64,000 bases of DNA from Demequina litorisediminis. Its GTDB lineage: Bacteria > Actinomycetota > Actinomycetes > Actinomycetales > Demequinaceae. Positions 20,282 through 30,345 of this stretch are shown in pieces. Numbering within the stretch: the first letter of the stretch is position 1; every line of letters begins with the position of its first letter. Made by a program: the position numbers and the translations under genes. A model generated the notes under the pieces. That model was not told where the DNA came from. It searched no databases and saw nothing but the letters and a program-made list of their open reading frames with translations. The stretch lies in the NCBI RefSeq assembly GCF_030161615.1, contig NZ_BSUN01000001.1:2418001-2482000 (forward strand), in the 5' to 3' direction.

Positions 20282-21675
20282 GAACTCTGACCGCCCAATG
20301 GATCGCCAACGCCGTCGGCGGCGACCTCGCCGCCGACGTGCACGCGCAGGTCACGTCCGTCGAGAAGGACTCGCGCGCCGTCCAGCCGGGAGCGCTCTAC
20401 CTGGCCTTCATCGGGGAGCACGTCGACGGCCACGACTACGTCCCGCAAGCCTTCGAGGCCGGTGCCGCGCTGGCGCTCGTGAGCCAGCCGGTCGCCGGTC
20501 CCCACGTGCTCGTGGACGATGTGGTGGCCGCGCTGGGGCGGCTCGCTCGCGCGTACCTGGCATTGCTGCGCACCGAGGGTGAGCTCACCGTCATCGGCAT
20601 CACTGGCTCGAACGGCAAGACCACCACGAAGGATCTGCTGGCGCAGGTCCTGCCGGACGTGGTGGCTCCCGTGGGCGCCTTCAACAACGAGATCGGCCTA
20701 CCGTTGACGGTGCTGAGGGCCGATGCGTCGACGCGTCACCTGGTGCTTGAGATGGGTGCGTCCGCGCCCGGCGACCTTGCGTACCTCACCGGGATCGCAC
20801 CGCTCGACGTGGCGGTGGTCCTGACCGTCGGGTCGGCTCACCTGGGCGGCTACGGCTCCTCGGATGCTCTCGCCGAGGAAAAGGCGTCCCTCATCGATGG
20901 CCTCGTGCCCGGCGGTGTGGCGGTGCTCAACACCGACGACCCGCGCGTCGCCGCCATGGCCCGCCGCGCCATCCTCGCCGAGGACGGAAGGCGCCTGAGC
21001 CTGTTCGGCGTGGGGGATAGGCACGACGTCGACGTCGCGGCCAGCGCCGTCGCCAACGATCGCGGCCGCGCGTCCTTCGTCCCCGTCACCGACGGCGAGG
21101 CGGGCGAACGCGTCACGCTCACGCTGGTGGGTGAACACCACGTCACCAACGCGCTCGCCGCGATCGCGACGGCGCTCGAGTGCGGCATCGGCCCGTCGCA
21201 GGCCGCGGCCGCCGTGGCCGCCGCAGGGCCCGTGAGCGCGCACCGCATGGCGCTGACAGAGCGAGCCGACGGCGTGTGGATCCTCGATGACTCGTACAAC
21301 GCGTCGCCCGAATCGATGCGCGCCGCGCTGCGCGCTCTCAAGGACGTGGCGGTCGAGGGCCGCTCGTTCGCCGTGATCGGCGAGATGCTGGAGATGGGCG
21401 AGGCCGCGCTCGCCGCCCACGAGGAGGTGGGGCTTGACGCCGTGCGTCTTAGGATCGACCACCTGCTGGTGGTCGGCGCCGGGGCGCGAGCCGCGTACGT
21501 CTCCGCCGTCCGCGAGGGCTCGTGGGGCGACGAGGCCGCCTTCGTCGCTACCATTGACGAGGCCCGCGCGTTCCTTGACGGGCGCCTCACGCGCGGCGAC
21601 ACCGTGCTCATCAAGGCGTCCCACGGCTCCGGGCTGTGGAAGCTTGCCGACGACCTGCTGGGAGAGACTGCATGA
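20278..21675 (+). CDS. murF: UDP-MurNAc-tripeptide--D-Ala-D-Ala ligase MurF
   Basis: Completes the muramyl pentapeptide. A 465-residue intact gene with ATP loop IGITGSNGKTTTKDLLAQV, FNNEIGLPLTVLRAD (typical MurF core), VLEMGASAPGDLAYLTGI, and WILDDSYNASPESMRAAL near the C-terminal domain. ATGA overlaps join it to murE and mraY. Two AGCT sites (near 20582 and 21641) are present and unaltered. Confidence 0.96.
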   Translation: MRTLTAQWIANAVGGDLAADVHAQVTSVEKDSRAVQPGALYLAFIGEHVDGHDYVPQAFEAGAALALVSQPVAGPHVLVDDVVAALGRLARAYLALLRTEGELTVIGITGSNGKTTTKDLLAQVLPDVVAPVGAFNNEIGLPLTVLRADASTRHLVLEMGASAPGDLAYLTGIAPLDVAVVLTVGSAHLGGYGSSDALAEEKASLIDGLVPGGVAVLNTDDPRVAAMARRAILAEDGRRLSLFGVGDRHDVDVAASAVANDRGRASFVPVTDGEAGERVTLTLVGEHHVTNALAAIATALECGIGPSQAAAAVAAAGPVSAHRMALTERADGVWILDDSYNASPESMRAALRALKDVAVEGRSFAVIGEMLEMGEAALAAHEEVGLDAVRLRIDHLLVVGAGARAAYVSAVREGSWGDEAAFVATIDEARAFLDGRLTRGDTVLIKASHGSGLWKLADDLLGETA

Positions 21676-22770
21676 AGGCCGTGGTGTTCGCGGGAGGTAT
21701 TTCCCTAGTCATCGCGCTGCTGGGCACACCGCTGTTCATCCGCTACCTCACCCGCCACCAGTACGGTCAGTTCATCCGTCAGGATGGCCCGGCTTCGCAC
21801 CTCGTCAAGCGTGGCACCCCCACGATGGGTGGCGTCGTCATCATCCTCGCGTTGGTGCTGGGCTGGCTGGGCGGCAACCTGCTCACGGGCCGCACGCCGT
21901 ACGCCTCGTCGATGCTGGTGGTCTTCCTCATCGTGGGCCTTGGCTTCGTCGGCTTCCTCGATGACTACATCAAGATCCGCCAGGAGAGATCGCTCGGCCT
22001 GAGGGCCAGGTACAAGATTCTCGGCCAGGCGGTCGTGGGCATCGCGTTCGCGGTGCTGGTGCTGCAGTTCCCGAATGCGCACGGCGAGACGCCCGCCTCG
22101 ACGTCTATCTCGTTCCTGCGCGACACGGTGCTCGACCTCGCTTACTGGGGCCCCGCCGTGGGCCTGATCCTGTTCATCATCTGGTCGAACTTCCTCATCA
22201 CCGCGTGGTCCAACGCGGTGAACCTCACGGACGGCCTCGATGGTCTCGCCACGGGTGCCTCGCTGGTCTTCTTCGGCGCGTACACGCTGATCTGCATCTG
22301 GCAGTACAACCAGTGGTGCGGCTTCACGTCGGGTGCCTCGCAGTGCTACGAGGTGCGCGATCCGCGCGACCTCGCGATCCTCGCCGCGGCGATCGCGGGC
22401 GCATGCTTCGGGTTCCTGTGGTGGAACGCGTCGCCCGCGAAGATCTTCATGGGCGACACGGGCTCGCTCGCGCTCGGCGGCGCGATCGCGGGCATCACGA
22501 TCATGTCGCGCACGGAGCCTGCTGGGCGTGATCATCGGCGGCCTGTTCGTCGTGATCGTCGCCTCGTCCGTCATCCAGATCGGTTGGTTCAAGATCTCGG
22601 GGGTAAACGCGTCTTCAAGATGGCGCCCCTGCATCATCACTTCGAGCCTCATGGGCTGGGGTGAGGTCACCATCGTGATCCGTTTCTGGATCATCGCCGG
22701 CCTGTGTGCCGCGGTCGGTGGCGGCGTGTTCTATACGGAGTGGGTCGCCTCGCTCCCGTCCGGCGCATGA
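21672..22770 (+). CDS. mraY: Phospho-MurNAc-pentapeptide transferase MraY (three frame breaks)
   Basis: Transfers phospho-MurNAc-pentapeptide to undecaprenyl phosphate, making lipid I at the membrane. About 365 residues after repair, polytopic. Motifs are HLVKRGTPTMGGVVII, GFLDDYIKIRQERSLGL, NLTDGLDGLATG, FMGDTGSLALGGAI and KMAPLHHHFELMGW (the conserved HHH). Breaks are an AGCT insertion at 22516-22520, a base lost from the G run at 22599-22603, and an AGCT insertion at 22645-22649. The gene ends SLPSGA; its TGA overlaps murD. Confidence 0.95.
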
Positions 22771-24141
22771 GTGGTCGGCTCGAGGGCTTAGCGGTCCTGA
22801 TCCTCGGCCTCGGCGTCGCGGGCAGGTCGGCACGCGAGGCCGCGGTGGCCGAAGGCGCGACGGCGACCGTCGTGGACCCCCAGGCTGCCGATGCGGACGC
22901 CTCCTCGCTCGACGGCCTCTCGCTCGCGGGCTTCGACCTTTGTATGTCCTCGCCGGGGTTTGCCCCGCACCACCCGTGGCTCGCCGCGGTGGCCGAGGCG
23001 GGTGTGGAGATCGTCTCCGAGATGGAGTTCGCGTGGCGCGTGCGGCGAGAGGGCATCCCGTGGGTGCTCATCACGGGCACCAACGGTAAGACCACCACCA
23101 CGCAGATGGTGGGGGCCATCGCCGAGGCAGGCGGACTCGACGTCGCGGTGTGCGGCAACATGGGCATCCCCGTGATCGGCGCCGCGCGTGAGCAGCACGA
23201 TCTGGTTGCGGTCGAGATCGCGTCTCTCCAACTGCATTTCACCACCACGGTGTCGCCGCACGCCGCGGTCTGCCTCAATGCCGACGAGGATCACCTCGAT
23301 TGGCACGGCTCCGTGGAGGCCTACCGCGCGGACAAGGCACGGGTCTACCGGCACGTTCAGGTCGCCGCGGTGTACGGTGCCCACGACTCTCTGGTGGAGT
23401 CGATGGTGGCCGACGCCGATGTGGTCGACGGCGCGCGTGCGGTGGGCATCACTCTGGGAAGCCCCGCGGTGAGCCGCCTGGGCATCGTCGAGGGTGTGCT
23501 GGTGGACAGGGCGTTCCATGACGCCCGCCGGCGCGAGGCACTCGAGCCTGGGCCACGTCGATGACCTCGCTCACCTTGTGGCAGGGGACGTGCCTCCGTA
23601 CCTGGCACTCAACGCCCTGGCAGCGGCGGCGCTGTGCCGCGCCGTCGGGGTCGAGGCCGATGCCGTGGGTCGTGGCCTCGCGTCCTTCGCGCTTGACGCG
23701 CATCGCACGGCGTTCGTGGCTCGCGTCGACGCCGTGGACTACGTCGACGACTCGAAGGCGACCAACGCGCACGCCACCATCGCCGCGTTTGGCGGCCGTG
23801 TGGACGCCTCCGTGGTGTGGGTGGCGGGTGGCCAGGCGAAGGGTCAGGAGTTCGATGACCTGGTGCGCACCATCGGAGCGCGTCTGCGCCACGTGGTGCT
23901 GATCGGCGAGGACCCGGCGCCGCTGGCCGCCCCACTCGCGGGACACGCGCCCGATATCCCGGTGACCCGTATCGAGCCGGGAGAGACTGTCATGGAACGG
24001 GCCGTCGCAGCGGCCCGTGCGGCTGCGAAGGCTGGGGACACCGTGTTGTTGTCGCCGGCGTGCGCATCGTTCGACCAGTTCCGCGCCTATGCGGACCGAG
24101 GAGAGGCCTTCGCTCGCGCGGTGGGGAGGCTCAAGGAGTGA
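22767..24141 (+). CDS. murD: UDP-MurNAc-L-alanine--D-glutamate ligase MurD (one frame break)
   Basis: Adds D-Glu to UDP-MurNAc-L-Ala. About 457 residues after repair. Rossmann start LAVLILGLGVAGRSAREAA, ATP loop ITGTNGKTTTTQMVGAI near residue 110, NADEDHLDWHGSVEAY, YVDDSKATNAHATIAA, and the ending LLSPACASFDQFRAYADRGEAF (broken here only for quoting) are all MurD features. One AGCT insertion at 23543-23547; removal joins LELGHVDDLAHLV. It overlaps mraY by 4 bp and is followed closely by ftsW. Confidence 0.95.
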
Positions 24142-24151
24142 AGGAGGCGTC

Positions 24152-25461
24152 ATGACGGCCACGGCCCCGCGACGCTCCTCGACCCCGGCTGAACCGTCAG
24201 GCTCGCCCGTCACCACGTACTACCTGCTCATCGCGGGCACGTCGATCCTGGTGCTGGTGGGGCTCGCGCTGGTGCTGTCGACCACGTCGAACTACGCGCT
24301 GCGCGCCGATTCGGGCGCCTCGCCGTACCGACTGTTCTTGACGCAGGCCATCGCTCTCGTGATCGGACTCATCGGGCTCGTGGTGGGCTCCCACCTGTCC
24401 CTGGCGTGGTGGAAGAAACTCGCACCGTTTGTCCTTGGGGTGTCGATCCTGATGCTCGCGCTCGTGCCCTTCGTCGGTAAGGACGTGGGCGGAAACAAGA
24501 ACTGGATCATCCTGCCCGGCGGTATGAGCCTTCCAGCCTTCGGAGCTCGCGAAGCCTGGGCCTCGCGTTGTTCCTCGGCGTGGTGCTCTCCACCTTTAGG
24601 CGGGAACTGACGACGCTGAAGGGGATCATCGTGCCCGGTGGCATCGCCGCGGTGATTGTCCTCGGGCTGGTGTTGGTGGGCGGAGACCTCGGCACCGCGA
24701 TCGTGATCTGCCTCCTCGTGGCCGGCGCCTACTGGGTCGCGGGGGTGCCGCTCAGATACTTCGCCGTCGTCGGTGCGGCGGGTGTGGTCATGGTGCTCTA
24801 CATGCTGAACCAGGGCACCACTCGCAATGTGCGCATCCAGACGTGGCTTGATCCCTCCACCTGCGACCCGCAGGGCACCTGTATGCAGGCCATCCACGGA
24901 CTGTGGGCGTTGGCGTCCGGAGGCCTCTGGGGTCTCGGGCCAGGCATGAGCCGCGAGAAGTGGGCGGGGCTGCCCGCCGCGGACAACGACTTCATCTTCG
25001 CCGTGATCGGCGAGGAGTTTGGCCTCATCGGCACGGGCCTGGTGCTCGTCGCGTTCGGAATGATCGCGGTCGCCATCAACCGTCTGGTGCGCCGCCACCG
25101 CGATCCCTTTGTGCAGATCGCCTCGGGCGCCATCGGAGCATGGCTCGTGGGCCAGGCTCTCATCAACATCGCCGTCGTCATCGGCCTCTTGCCCGTCACG
25201 GGCGTGCCGTTGCCCTTGGTGTCTTCTGGAGGTTCGTCGCTCATCGTGTCGCTCGTCGCCGTCGGAGTCCTGCTCGCGTTCGCGCGCCACGAGCCTGGAG
25301 CGCAGGAGGCTTTCGCCGCCCGTCCCAGCGTGATCAAGCGGTCCATCGCGGTCGTCTCCAGGGGCCGACGTGGCTACCTTCCTCGTCGCCGGTGGCGGCA
25401 CTGCCGGGCACGTCAACCCGATGCTCGCTACGGCGCATGCGCTGCGCGAGCGCGGGCATGA
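24152..25461 (+). CDS. ftsW: Septal peptidoglycan polymerase FtsW (two frame breaks)
   Basis: SEDS-family glycosyltransferase working with FtsI. About 435 residues, roughly ten membrane segments. Repair at 24527-24531 and 24553-24557 (both restore AGCT) recovers the signature SFQPSELAKLGLALFL near residue 128; the AGCT of the serine-glutamate-leucine codons between them is intact. Other SEDS features are GIGEEFG-like VIGEEFGLIGTGLVLVAF and LPVTGVPLPLVSSGGSSL. As written, the C-terminus runs to 25461 and overlaps murG by 92 bp, more than any other overlap in the cluster; an undetected error near the end is possible. Starts 10 bp after murD. Confidence 0.92.
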
Positions 25462-26482
25462 CGTGGCGGCGCTGGGGACGGCGGTCGGTCTCGAGGCAGA
25501 CCTGGTGCCCCGCGCGGGGCTGACGTTGCACGAGGTCCCCAAGGTCCCGTTGCCGCGCCGTCCGTCCATGGACCTGCTGCGCCTGCCCAAGAACTGGGCG
25601 GCCGCGGTCTCTGCTGCCAGTCGTGCCATCGAGGTCTCGGGGGCCGATGCGGTGATCGGCTTCGGCGGCTACGTGTCGACTCCCGCGTATCGCGCCGCGC
25701 GCAAGGCGGGCCTGCCCATCATCGTGCACGAGGCCAACGCCCGCCCCGGGATCGCGAACCGCCTCGGTGCGCGCTGGACGGAGCACGTGGCGGTCACGGC
25801 GCCGGGCACCCCACTGCCGCACGCCACGGTGACGGGCATGCCGCTCCTGCCCGCCGTCCAGGAACTCGCGCAGGCGCTCGCCGACCCGACTAGGGCAGGC
25901 GACCTCCGTGCCTCGGCCCGCGCGGCGCTCGGCTGGGAGGCCGACGCCCCTGTGGTGGTCATCACCGGCGGGTCGCTGGGCGCCGCGAGCCTCAACGCCG
26001 CGACCGTCGGCGCGGTGGCGCGGCTCGTGGAGCACGGGATTCACGTCTGGCACCTCACGGGGCGCGGCAAGGCCGACGAGGCGCTGCGCGCGCAGGGTGA
26101 CATCCCCGCGGCCCTGCGTGGCCACTACCGCGTCGACGAGTTCAGCCACGACATGTCGCAGGTGTTCGCCGCGGCATCGGCCGTGGTCTGCCGCTCGGGT
26201 GCGGGAGCGGTCGCCGAGGCGACCGCGATGCGCCTGCCCGCGGTCTACGTGCCGTTGCCCCATGGCAACGGTGAGCAGGCGCTCAATGCCACCCCCGCGG
26301 TGGACGCGGGCGCCGCCGTCCTGGTGGACGACGCGGCGCTGACCGCCGCCTCGCTGGAGCAGCAGGTCGAGCGCCTGCTGCTTGAGCCCGGCGTGGGAGA
26401 CGCGATGCGGGCGGCGGCGGCGCAGTTTGGCATCATCGACGGAGCCGCCAGGGTGGCGGCCATGGCGGAGGGGGCCCTGTGA
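25370..26482 (+). CDS. murG: MurG, lipid II-forming GlcNAc transferase
   Basis: Adds GlcNAc to lipid I to make lipid II on the inner membrane face. A 370-residue intact GT28 enzyme. N-terminal loop LVAGGGTAGHVNPMLATAHA, GFGGYVSTPAYRAARKAGLP, IVHEANARPGIANR, ITGGSLGAASLNAA and VCRSGAGAVAEATAMRLPAV (the UDP-GlcNAc site) are all canonical. The start is GTG 25370, inside the written ftsW tail; the stop overlaps murC by 4 bp. Confidence 0.95.
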   Translation: MATFLVAGGGTAGHVNPMLATAHALRERGHDVAALGTAVGLEADLVPRAGLTLHEVPKVPLPRRPSMDLLRLPKNWAAAVSAASRAIEVSGADAVIGFGGYVSTPAYRAARKAGLPIIVHEANARPGIANRLGARWTEHVAVTAPGTPLPHATVTGMPLLPAVQELAQALADPTRAGDLRASARAALGWEADAPVVVITGGSLGAASLNAATVGAVARLVEHGIHVWHLTGRGKADEALRAQGDIPAALRGHYRVDEFSHDMSQVFAAASAVVCRSGAGAVAEATAMRLPAVYVPLPHGNGEQALNATPAVDAGAAVLVDDAALTAASLEQQVERLLLEPGVGDAMRAAAAQFGIIDGAARVAAMAEGAL

Positions 26483-27909
26483 GCCACGTGCACTTCATCG
26501 GAGTGGGCGGCTCGGGCATGTCTGCGGTGGCACGGCTCACGGCTGCGCGCGGGCACGCGGTGACCGGGTCCGACATGCGCGAGTCCCACTACTTCCTTGC
26601 GCTGCGCGAGGCGGGCATGGATGTGCGCATCGGCCACGACGCCGCCTTCGTCGACGGCGTCGACACGGTCGTCATCTCGTCCGCGGTGCGCGAGACCAAT
26701 CCCGAACTTGCCCGGGCCCGTGAGCGCGGCATCGAGGTCATTCACCGTTCCGAAGCCCTCGTCAGAGCGCTCGACGACCAGCGTCTCATCGCGGTCGCGG
26801 GCACTCACGGGAAGACGACGACGTCGGCGATGGTGGCGCACGTGTTGCACGGCGCGGGCATCGACGCCGGTTTCGCGGTGGGCGCGCGGGTGTTCGGCGT
26901 GGAGGGCGCCGTGGCGGGCGGTTACGCGGGCACCGCTGGCATCAGTGCCGTCGAGGCGGATGAGTCCGACGGCTCCTTCCTTCGCTATCACCCCGAGGTT
27001 GCCGTCCTGCTCAACATCGAGCCCGACCACCTGGACCACTACGGCACGGTGGAGGCGCTGCACGAGGCCTTCGTGGCGTTCGCCAGCGATTGCCGCACCC
27101 TCGTGGCGTGCGCCGATGACCCCGTGGTCCGCGACGTGGCCTCGCAGGCGGCCGCCGCGGGCGTCGAGGTCGTCACCTACGGCTCGGAAGGTTCGGGCGC
27201 AGACATCGAGGTCACCCCCACGCACCTCCTCCTTTCCCGTCAAGTGGATCCCTTTGGTTCGCCTCAGGCCCGAGACGAACCAAAGGGATCCATTCGACCG
27301 CTGGGGGAGGGTGATGGCGCCGCTGCGTATCCGCTCTCCGTCCCCGTGCCCGGCGCGCACATGCGTCTCAACGCCGCGGCGGCGTGGGCGGCGGCCGTGG
27401 CCGTCGGCGCCGACCCCTCCCGCGCGGCCGATGCCGTGGCGACCTTCGCCGGCACGGGCCGCCGGTACCAGGCCAGGGGAGAGGCAGCCGGCGTCGCGGT
27501 CGTCGACGACTATGCGCACCACCCCACCGAGGTCGCGGCCCTGCTCGCCGCCGCACGGTCGGCGGGAGCGGGCCGCATCGTGGTGCTCTTCCAGCCCGCG
27601 CTGTTCAGCCGCACGCAGGCGCACGCGGCTGCGTTTGGCCACGCGCTGTCGATTCCCGACGCCGATGTGGTGATCGCAGGGGTTCACGGAGACCGTGAGG
27701 ACCCGATCCCCGGCGTAACCTCTCAGTCGATTCTCGACGCCGTCGAGTCGCGGGACGGCAGCACCGCACGCGTCGTGGAGGACCTTGCCGAGGCCGCCGC
27801 GCAGGCCGCTCGCCTGGCGCGCCCGGGGGACCTGGTTCTCACGGTGGGTTCCGGTCCGGTGACGTATGCAGCGGACTGGATCCTTGACGCGCTCCGGGAG
27901 CGCGCGTGA
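26479..27909 (+). CDS. murC: UDP-MurNAc--L-alanine ligase MurC (with internal palindromic insert)
   Basis: Adds L-alanine to UDP-MurNAc. 476 residues, frame intact. N-terminal HFIGVGGSGMSAVARL, ATP loop VAGTHGKTTTSAMVAHV, NIEPDHLDHYGTVEAL, VPGAHMRLNAAAAWAAAV and VDDYAHHPTEVAALL are canonical. Between the central and C-terminal domains (about residues 255-275) the protein carries DPFGSPQARDEPKGS, encoded by a 48-bp perfect hairpin (27245-27292) with no counterpart that I recognise in the family. It lies in a loop region and keeps the frame, so activity is probably kept. It overlaps murG and ftsQ. Confidence 0.94.
   Translation: MSHVHFIGVGGSGMSAVARLTAARGHAVTGSDMRESHYFLALREAGMDVRIGHDAAFVDGVDTVVISSAVRETNPELARARERGIEVIHRSEALVRALDDQRLIAVAGTHGKTTTSAMVAHVLHGAGIDAGFAVGARVFGVEGAVAGGYAGTAGISAVEADESDGSFLRYHPEVAVLLNIEPDHLDHYGTVEALHEAFVAFASDCRTLVACADDPVVRDVASQAAAAGVEVVTYGSEGSGADIEVTPTHLLLSRQVDPFGSPQARDEPKGSIRPLGEGDGAAAYPLSVPVPGAHMRLNAAAAWAAAVAVGADPSRAADAVATFAGTGRRYQARGEAAGVAVVDDYAHHPTEVAALLAAARSAGAGRIVVLFQPALFSRTQAHAAAFGHALSIPDADVVIAGVHGDREDPIPGVTSQSILDAVESRDGSTARVVEDLAEAAAQAARLARPGDLVLTVGSGPVTYAADWILDALRERA
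27245..27292. repeat. Perfect 17-bp inverted repeat inserted in murC
   Basis: Left arm TGGATCCCTTTGGTTCG (27245-27261) and right arm CGAACCAAAGGGATCCA (27276-27292) are exact reverse complements around a 14-nt spacer. The arms are clearly less GC-rich than the surrounding gene. The unit is 48 bp, a multiple of three, and is read through in frame. It looks like a palindromic repeat element or an integrated hairpin; no second copy is visible in this window. Confidence 0.85.
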
Positions 27910-29027
27910 GCGAGCCGCGTCGCCCCCGTCCTCCGAGCGTTCCGCCGAGGGCGCCGGCGAGGCCCGCGGCTCCGCGCGCCCGCACGGCCCCCAGCACGCC
28001 GTCTGCTCCCGAGGCGCCCGCACGTCCACGCTCCTCGTCGGTGACCACCGCGACACGGCCTCAGGCGAAACCCGCCACCGCCGCTCAACCCACCATGGGG
28101 CGGGGAGCCGCGAGCCCGGCCACTCCTCGCGACGGGCGCCTGAGGATGTGGTCGCGTCGCCTGAAGCGCCGTGGCGACGAGACGACTGCCGTGCCCCGGG
28201 CATCGGCCGTGCGCAAGGACGTGGGCGACGGCACCATCGCGACCCCGTGGGCGCGAGTGAGCGCGAGGCTGCACCCTGACAACGTGACGCTGCGCATGCA
28301 GGAGCGCCTGCGCGAGCGCCGTACCGCAGACAGGCGCCTTGCGCTGATCCGGTGGTCCAAGCGACTCGCCATCGCCGGTGCGGCCGGTGCGGCCGTGTGG
28401 ATCACCCTGATGTCGCCGCTGTTGGCCTTCGACGCCGCCGATGTGGAGGCGACGGGCTTCGGGACCGTCGTGGATCCCGCGGATGTCGACGCGATCGTGG
28501 CGGCGTATGACGGTGAGCCACTGGCAACCCTCAACACCTCGCACGTGGAAAACCAACTCACAGACCTGGTGGGTGTTGCCTCCGCCCAGGTCGAGTTGGT
28601 GTGGCCGCAGGGTCTGCGCGTGACGCTCACGCCCTCCGAGCCCGTGGCTGCCGTTCCCGGTGGCGACGGTGGATACCTCTTGGTCAACGAGTCCGGCGAG
28701 CAGGTCAGCGAGTCCAAGAAGGCCCCGAGCGACCTGCCGGTCATCACGGTTCCGGTGGGCGAGGAGCACGAGCGCATCCTCACCGGCGTGCTGGCGGTGG
28801 TCGAGGAGATTCCCGTGGAGTTGCGCGAGTCCGTCGAGGGCATCGAGGCCGCCACGGAAGACACCATTCACTTCACGCTGCGCAATGGCCCCGCCGTGGA
28901 GTGGGGCAGTGGCGAGGACTCCCACCTGAAGGCGGAGGTGCTGGCGACGCTGCTGGCGTCGGAGCAGGCGAAGGGCGCGAAGCTCATCGACGTCTCGGCG
29001 CCCACGTTCCCGACCGTCACCTCGTGA
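27906..29027 (+). CDS. ftsQ: Division protein FtsQ/DivIB
   Basis: A 373-residue bitopic membrane protein linking early and late division proteins. An unusually long proline- and arginine-rich cytoplasmic N-terminus (about 150 residues) precedes one membrane helix near 158-178 (LAIAGAAGAAVWITLMSPLL). A POTRA domain (AFDAADVEATGFGTVVDPAD on) and the FtsQ domain follow. Start GTG 27906 overlaps the murC stop. The AGCT site near 28978 is unaltered. About 135 bp with a candidate promoter separate it from ftsZ. Confidence 0.93.
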   Translation: MSEPRRPRPPSVPPRAPARPAAPRARTAPSTPSAPEAPARPRSSSVTTATRPQAKPATAAQPTMGRGAASPATPRDGRLRMWSRRLKRRGDETTAVPRASAVRKDVGDGTIATPWARVSARLHPDNVTLRMQERLRERRTADRRLALIRWSKRLAIAGAAGAAVWITLMSPLLAFDAADVEATGFGTVVDPADVDAIVAAYDGEPLATLNTSHVENQLTDLVGVASAQVELVWPQGLRVTLTPSEPVAAVPGGDGGYLLVNESGEQVSESKKAPSDLPVITVPVGEEHERILTGVLAVVEEIPVELRESVEGIEAATEDTIHFTLRNGPAVEWGSGEDSHLKAEVLATLLASEQAKGAKLIDVSAPTFPTVTS

Positions 29028-29112
29028 CGTTTCGCCGCCTTTATCCGCGACACGCGCGCGCCGCTGAGACGCATTGCCGACGCGCGCCCGTACCGTCGTG
29101 CGTGGAAAGAAG

Positions 29113-29141
29113 TTGACATAACTATAACCTTCAAGTAGAGG
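29113..29141 (+). promoter_or_regulatory. Candidate ftsZ promoter
   Basis: TTGACA at 29113-29118 is a perfect vegetative -35 element. Seventeen bases later TAGAGG is a weak -10 candidate. The block 29113-29155 is AT-rich against the rest of the window and contains a TAACC / GGGTTA inverted repeat. Extra promoters before ftsZ inside the dcw cluster are common in actinobacteria. No transcript data are available. Confidence 0.5.
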
Positions 29142-29163
29142 GTTAAGGTGAGGAGTAAGGCTC

Positions 29164-30344
29164 ATGGCCGCACCGCAGAACTACATCACCGCCATCAAGG
29201 TCGTCGGCGTGGGCGGTGGCGGCGTGAATGCCGTCAACCGCATGATCGACGTCGGTCTCAAGGGCGCCGAATTCATCGCCATCAACACCGACGCACAGGC
29301 ACTCCTGATGTCCGATGCCGACGTCAAGGCTCGACATCGGCCGTGAACTCACGCGTGGCCTTGGCGCAGGCGCCGACCCCGAGGTGGGTCGCCAGGCAGC
29401 AGAGGACCACGCCGACGAGATCGCCGAGGCGCTCAGGGGCGCCGACATGGTGTTCGTCACTGCGGGTGAGGGCGGCGGCACGGGCACCGGCGGCGCGCCG
29501 GTGGTGGCCCGCATCGCCCGTGAGCTCGACGCGCTGACCGTGGGTGTCGTCACCCGTCCCTTCGGCTTCGAGGGCCGCCGTCGCGCCGACCAGGCCGACG
29601 CGGGCATCCAGGCCCTTCGCGAAGAGGTCGACACCCTCATCGTGATCCCGAACGACCGTCTGCTCGACATCTCGGACGCCAACCTGTCCGTGCTGGGCGC
29701 CTTCGCCGCGGCCGACCAGGTTCTCCAGGGCGGAGTCCAGGGCATCACGGACCTCATCACGACCCCCGGCCTCATCAACGTCGACTTCAACGACGTCAAG
29801 TCGGTCATGAAGGGCGCAGGCACGGCCCTCATGGGCGTGGCGAGCTCGCGCGGCGAGTCGCGCGCGCTGGAGGCAGCAGAGGGCGCGATCGCATCGCCGC
29901 TCCTCGAGGCATCGATCGAGGGCGCGCACGGCGTGCTGCTGTCGATCGCCGGTGGCTCCAACCTCGGTATCAAGGAGGTCGAGAACGCCGCGCGCCTGGT
30001 GCGCGAGGCCGCCCACCCCGAGGCGAACATCATCTTCGGTACGGTCATCGACGACTCGCTCGGCGACGAGCCTGCGCATCACCGTGATCGCCGCGGGCTT
30101 CGACGGCGGGGCGCCGACCACGCGTCGTCACGATGGCGCACTCGGCGGCTACGAGAACGCCACGCCCGCGCCCGCCGCCGCTTCGGCGGCGCCCGTCTCA
30201 GCGCCGGTCGAGACCTCGGCCGCCGCCACGGAGTCGGTGCCGCAGGCACTCGACGCCGACGAGCCGGAGCCCGACACCGACGCGATCGAGGTGCGCGCCA
30301 GCCGCGACGCCGACGTCCTGGACGTCCCCGACTTCCTGCGCTGA
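29164..30344 (+). CDS. ftsZ: Tubulin-like division GTPase FtsZ (two frame breaks)
   Basis: Forms the Z ring at midcell. About 392 residues after repair. Begins [23 protein letters not shown]-binding tubulin signature [18 protein letters not shown] near residue 105, T7-loop sequence [20 protein letters not shown], and C-terminal peptide [10 protein letters not shown], the conserved tail that binds SepF/FtsW-type partners. Insertions at 29327-29331 and 30069-30073; removing them gives [14 protein letters not shown] and [14 protein letters not shown], both invariant FtsZ stretches. This essential gene cannot really be broken, which is strong evidence for a sequencing artefact. One AGCT site near 29522 is intact. 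Confidence 0.97.
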
Positions 30345-30345
30345 C

